Shown here: piece by piece, positions 31,801-32,679 of the stretch | Layout: each line of letters opens with the position of its first letter | How positions within the stretch are numbered: position 1 is the stretch's first letter | Assembly: GCA_019649035.1 (NCBI GenBank) | Contig: BMAT01011680.1 | Location: forward strand, 328,494-361,172 | Reading direction: 5' to 3' | Length of the DNA stretch: 32,679 nt | Origin: Elysia marginata | Taxonomy: Eukaryota > Mollusca > Gastropoda > Plakobranchidae | Program-made: the position numbers and the translations under genes | The notes under the pieces: generated by a model | Databases searched by the model: none | Told to the model about the DNA's origin: nothing | Seen by the model: only the letters and a program-made list of their open reading frames with translations

Positions 31801-32679
31801 CATAAAAGGGTTGATTTATGATGAACAAAATTTATAACTCTAGCCTTTTCCTATGTAAAAAATAGTGATTAAAAGGAGACCAGAGCACATGAGGCATACG
31901 TTTAACATACTAGTTTAGAGTTACGGCCCTTTAAATGAAAAAAACCCCAGAGATTTGATAATATAGTGAAACTTTGGAATGGTGTATATCTAAGAAAAAG
32001 TTGCATTATAACTTTGTCCAGCTCTTCAGAGGCTTTAGAAAGTAATTGTCACAAAGTTTTTAAAAAAATCAATATAATGTCAAAATTCTCACTCAAACCT
32101 GATTTGACCTATTCATCTCACAATAAAGATATAGATAATGCTACTGGGGATGAGAATAGAGCCCAAAAATTATAGTTCTTCCCCCACAAACAGTTGACTT
32201 CAAAAAGGGAGTTTTCCAACAGGCATGATAACTTGAGCTCTAATCTCATCCCCAATACAGGGTAAAGAAAAGATGAGAAATACAGAAAAGGAAAAAAAAA
32301 TACAAAATATTCACATATTGGTACATTTTAAAGGTGAATGTAGTGAGAATGAAGTTGACAAAATAAAAAAAAAAGAAAGAAGGAAGAGAGTTGAGGGGTA
32401 CAAAAAACAGAATCAAAAGGAGAATATGAGTGCAAGAATTGAAAGAATCAACTTGTATATGAGAGGAGTTTGGGTGGATAGAAAGAAGAAATCAACACGT
32501 ACGAGAGTGGGTTTTCCGCTGCATGATCAACTTGCTGCACTAGCGAGTTCTCGGGACAGCCACTGATGCCACAGATTGCATTCTGTCCCTCGTAGCTGGA
32601 GTAGTTATGCCCCTTTTGCACCACAAAATACACCGGCGCTCCAACATGTAGGTATGCGGACAGGTTGTGGAAGTAGTTC
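25649..32679 (-). CDS. NPC1: NPC1 intracellular sterol transporter, C-terminal part of gene (9 exons)
   Basis: This entry is the gene span; exons are listed separately. Nine exons join in frame into 436 residues plus stop, about the last third of a protein that is near 1280 residues in vertebrates. The order is: Cys-rich luminal domain (S-C-C-R, N-C-T-Q-C, C-G-K-G-G-H-A-A-Y), membrane segments of the second RND-like half ([30 protein letters not shown]), and the final helices ending [10 protein letters not shown]. These blocks are unmistakable NPC1. The family moves cholesterol out of late endosomes and lysosomes with NPC2. N-glycosylation sequons in the luminal part include N-Y-S, N-C-T, N-E-T and N-I-T. 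Vertebrate NPC1L1 is an alternative family name, but invertebrate genes are normally assigned to NPC1. The first exons and promoter lie beyond 32679. Confidence 0.95.
25813..26981 (-). other. NPC1: NPC1 last intron, no gene seen
   Basis: A 1.17-kb AT-rich intron bounded by GTGAGT and TTCAG. Apart from the 40-bp tandem repeat I see no other feature. Confidence 0.85.
25860..25936. repeat. 40-bp tandem duplication near the last NPC1 acceptor
   Basis: AGAAAAAAAGTAGAAATTTAG followed by a short variable stretch and GCAATTTATAA occurs twice with period 40. It lies 50-120 bases upstream (minus strand) of the terminal-exon acceptor. On the coding strand it is a C/T-poor-then-T-rich tract that may serve as an extended polypyrimidine region. 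Confidence 0.75.
26982..27144 (-). CDS. NPC1: NPC1 coding exon (last membrane helices)
   Basis: It encodes [16 protein letters not shown], then [13 protein letters not shown], then [14 protein letters not shown]. These are the last two transmembrane spans of NPC1. The acceptor is GGCAG|GT. The donor is TCG|GTGAGT at 26981, with one base of a split Gly codon. Confidence 0.95.
27419..27532 (-). CDS. NPC1: NPC1 coding exon (GISVEFCSH block)
   Basis: A 38-codon exon: [16 protein letters not shown], then [15 protein letters not shown]. The G-I-S-V-E-F-x-x-H segment is the RND-family mid-membrane signature shared by NPC1 and Patched, and the wording here is NPC1. The acceptor is TTGCAG|GC and the donor is TCG|GTAAGG at 27418, phase 0 on both sides. 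Confidence 0.95.
28064..28295 (-). CDS. NPC1: NPC1 coding exon (RND-type membrane segments)
   Basis: This exon encodes residues 214-290: [12 protein letters not shown] leading into hydrophobic spans at about 230-250 and 253-276. It ends [12 protein letters not shown], the entrance to the next span. This is the start of the second RND-like five-helix bundle. The acceptor is TCCAG|TG and the donor is ATG|GTAAGT at 28063, phase 0. Confidence 0.95.
28406..28418. repeat. SINE target-site duplication, left copy
   Basis: ACCTGGGGTATGG, identical to the right copy at 28678-28690. Confidence 0.92.
28419..28677 (+). mobile_element. young tRNA-derived SINE with perfect target-site duplication
   Basis: It has polymerase III A box TAGCTCAGTCGG (28432-28443) and B box GGGTTCGAAAC (28475-28485). 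A tRNA-unrelated body of about 170 bp follows, then a tail of CAATCAATCAATCAATCAA. A perfect 13-bp duplication, ACCTGGGGTATGG, flanks it at 28406-28418 and 28678-28690. It sits in the NPC1 intron between 28296 and 29311, antisense to the gene. The tail repeat is of the kind acquired with a partner LINE, and which LINE is not clear. Confidence 0.92.
28678..28690. repeat. SINE target-site duplication, right copy
   Basis: ACCTGGGGTATGG, identical to the left copy at 28406-28418, directly after the ATCA-repeat tail. Confidence 0.92.
29312..29465 (-). CDS. NPC1: NPC1 coding exon (end of luminal domain)
   Basis: It encodes [17 protein letters not shown], then [13 protein letters not shown], ending K-V-F-P-Y. 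The T-Y-F-M-T-Y-H block and the A-L-x-x-A-R helix are conserved NPC1 features. N-I-T is a sequon. The acceptor is ACCAG|CA. The donor is TATAG|GTGACC at 29311, and the split codon gives F-P-Y-S. Confidence 0.94.
30260..30327 (-). CDS. NPC1: NPC1 short coding exon (luminal domain)
   Basis: A 68-base exon completing C-G-K-G-G-H-A-A-Y across the upstream junction, then [13 protein letters not shown]. The acceptor is TCACAG|AG and the donor is GAG|GTAAGT at 30259. Both junction codons restore conserved residues (Gly before H-A-A-Y; Ala before T-Y-F-M-T-Y), which supports the borders. Confidence 0.92.
30500..30685 (-). mobile_element. old tRNA-derived SINE, minus strand
   Basis: Read on the minus strand: A box GTGGTCTAGTGG (30672-30661), B box GGTTTGAAC (30628-30620), then the core GAGTACCTGGC (30557-30547), which is shared with the SINE at 1386. 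The 3' end is not clear. It lies in the NPC1 intron between 30328 and 30866. Confidence 0.6.
30692..30790 (+). mobile_element. old tRNA-derived SINE head, plus strand
   Basis: A box CGGTCTAGTGGT (30702-30713) and B box GATTGAAACC (30730-30739). It is arranged head-to-head with the minus-strand SINE just to the left. The body is short or decayed. Confidence 0.5.
30867..30993 (-). CDS. NPC1: NPC1 coding exon (luminal domain)
   Basis: It encodes [10 protein letters not shown], then [20 protein letters not shown]. The F/Y-L-P-x-F-L-x-D-N-P-x-x-K-C-G-K-G-G string is typical NPC1. N-C-T is a glycosylation sequon. The acceptor is CTCCAG|AC. The donor is GG|GTGAGT at 30866, and the split codon completes a Gly. 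Confidence 0.94.
31668..31780 (-). CDS. NPC1: NPC1 coding exon (luminal Cys cluster)
   Basis: The exon encodes [19 protein letters not shown], then D-F-C-P. The S-W-x-D-D-Y-x-x-W and S-C-C-R pattern is a signature of the NPC1 Cys-rich luminal domain. The acceptor is CCACAG|TA and the donor is CAG|GTAAGT at 31667. One split base stays at each side. Confidence 0.94.
31781..32502 (-). other. NPC1: NPC1 intron, no gene seen
   Basis: A 722-bp intron. The plus-strand ORF at 32273-32566 is Lys/Arg/Glu-rich from an A-rich tract and runs antisense into an NPC1 exon, so it is not a gene. Confidence 0.85.
32503..32679 (-). CDS. NPC1: NPC1 coding exon (luminal domain), cut by window edge
   Basis: This exon encodes residues 1-59 of the partial protein. 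It includes [25 protein letters not shown] and S-L-V-Q-Q-V. The P-V-Y-F-V-V and S-L-V-Q-Q blocks are conserved in NPC1 luminal loop 3. The donor is TC|GTACGT (32502 downward), leaving two bases of a split codon. The exon continues beyond the window. Confidence 0.93.

Noticed and set aside
32273-32566. Plus-strand Lys/Arg-rich ORF
   Set aside because: Arises from an A-rich intron tract and runs antisense into an NPC1 exon.

Overview
This window is animal nuclear DNA. It holds the downstream parts of two spliced protein-coding genes in convergent, tail-to-tail orientation. AT-rich introns with GT..AG borders, exons that join in frame, tRNA-derived SINEs, terminal-inverted-repeat (TIR) DNA elements and microsatellites all point to a metazoan. 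Intron sizes (0.1-1.7 kb), the SINE and MITE load and the protein divergence suggest an invertebrate, plausibly a mollusc. The species cannot be fixed from this sequence.

Plus strand, about 194-15860: the 3' part of a DIDO1/PHF3-family gene (death-inducer obliterator; PHD-TLD-SPOC family, yeast relative Bye1). I reconstruct 16 coding exons that join in frame into 1752 residues plus a stop. In order they encode a Cys/His zinc-binding segment, a conserved helix, a Ser/Arg/His-rich linker with a 12-His tract, the TFIIS-like central domain (TLD), the H-L-F-D-L-N-C-K-x-C-T-G block, an acidic linker, the SPOC domain, and a long disordered tail. The tail has a 13-His tract, E-P-Y-S-P repeats, a charged helix and a Pro-rich/RGRGG C-terminus. 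The PHD-finger exons, start codon and promoter lie upstream of base 1.

Bases 15861-25648: the 9.8 kb between the two stop codons holds no convincing host ORF. It carries candidate 3'UTR sequence and polyadenylation hexamers, several TIR elements (16847-17273, 18460-19152, 24942-25394), degenerate tRNA-like SINE remnants, a 97-bp tandem duplication and a possible relic of a Tigger/pogo-type transposase C-terminus.

Minus strand, 32679-25649: the last nine coding exons of an NPC1 gene (Niemann-Pick C1 sterol transporter), 436 residues plus a stop. They cover the Cys-rich luminal domain, the second RND-like membrane half and an unusual cytoplasmic tail with NPxY, PPxY and YxxPhi motifs. Its introns contain a young SINE with a perfect 13-bp target-site duplication and two older head-to-head SINEs.

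The two genes have unrelated jobs (RNA polymerase II/chromatin regulation and late-endosomal sterol export), so their neighbourhood shows no functional link. I found no evidence of a wholly new gene system. The most interesting items are the paired poly-His tracts and CTD-like repeats of the DIDO homologue, the NPC1 tail, and a 63-bp fold-back repeat present in two introns.
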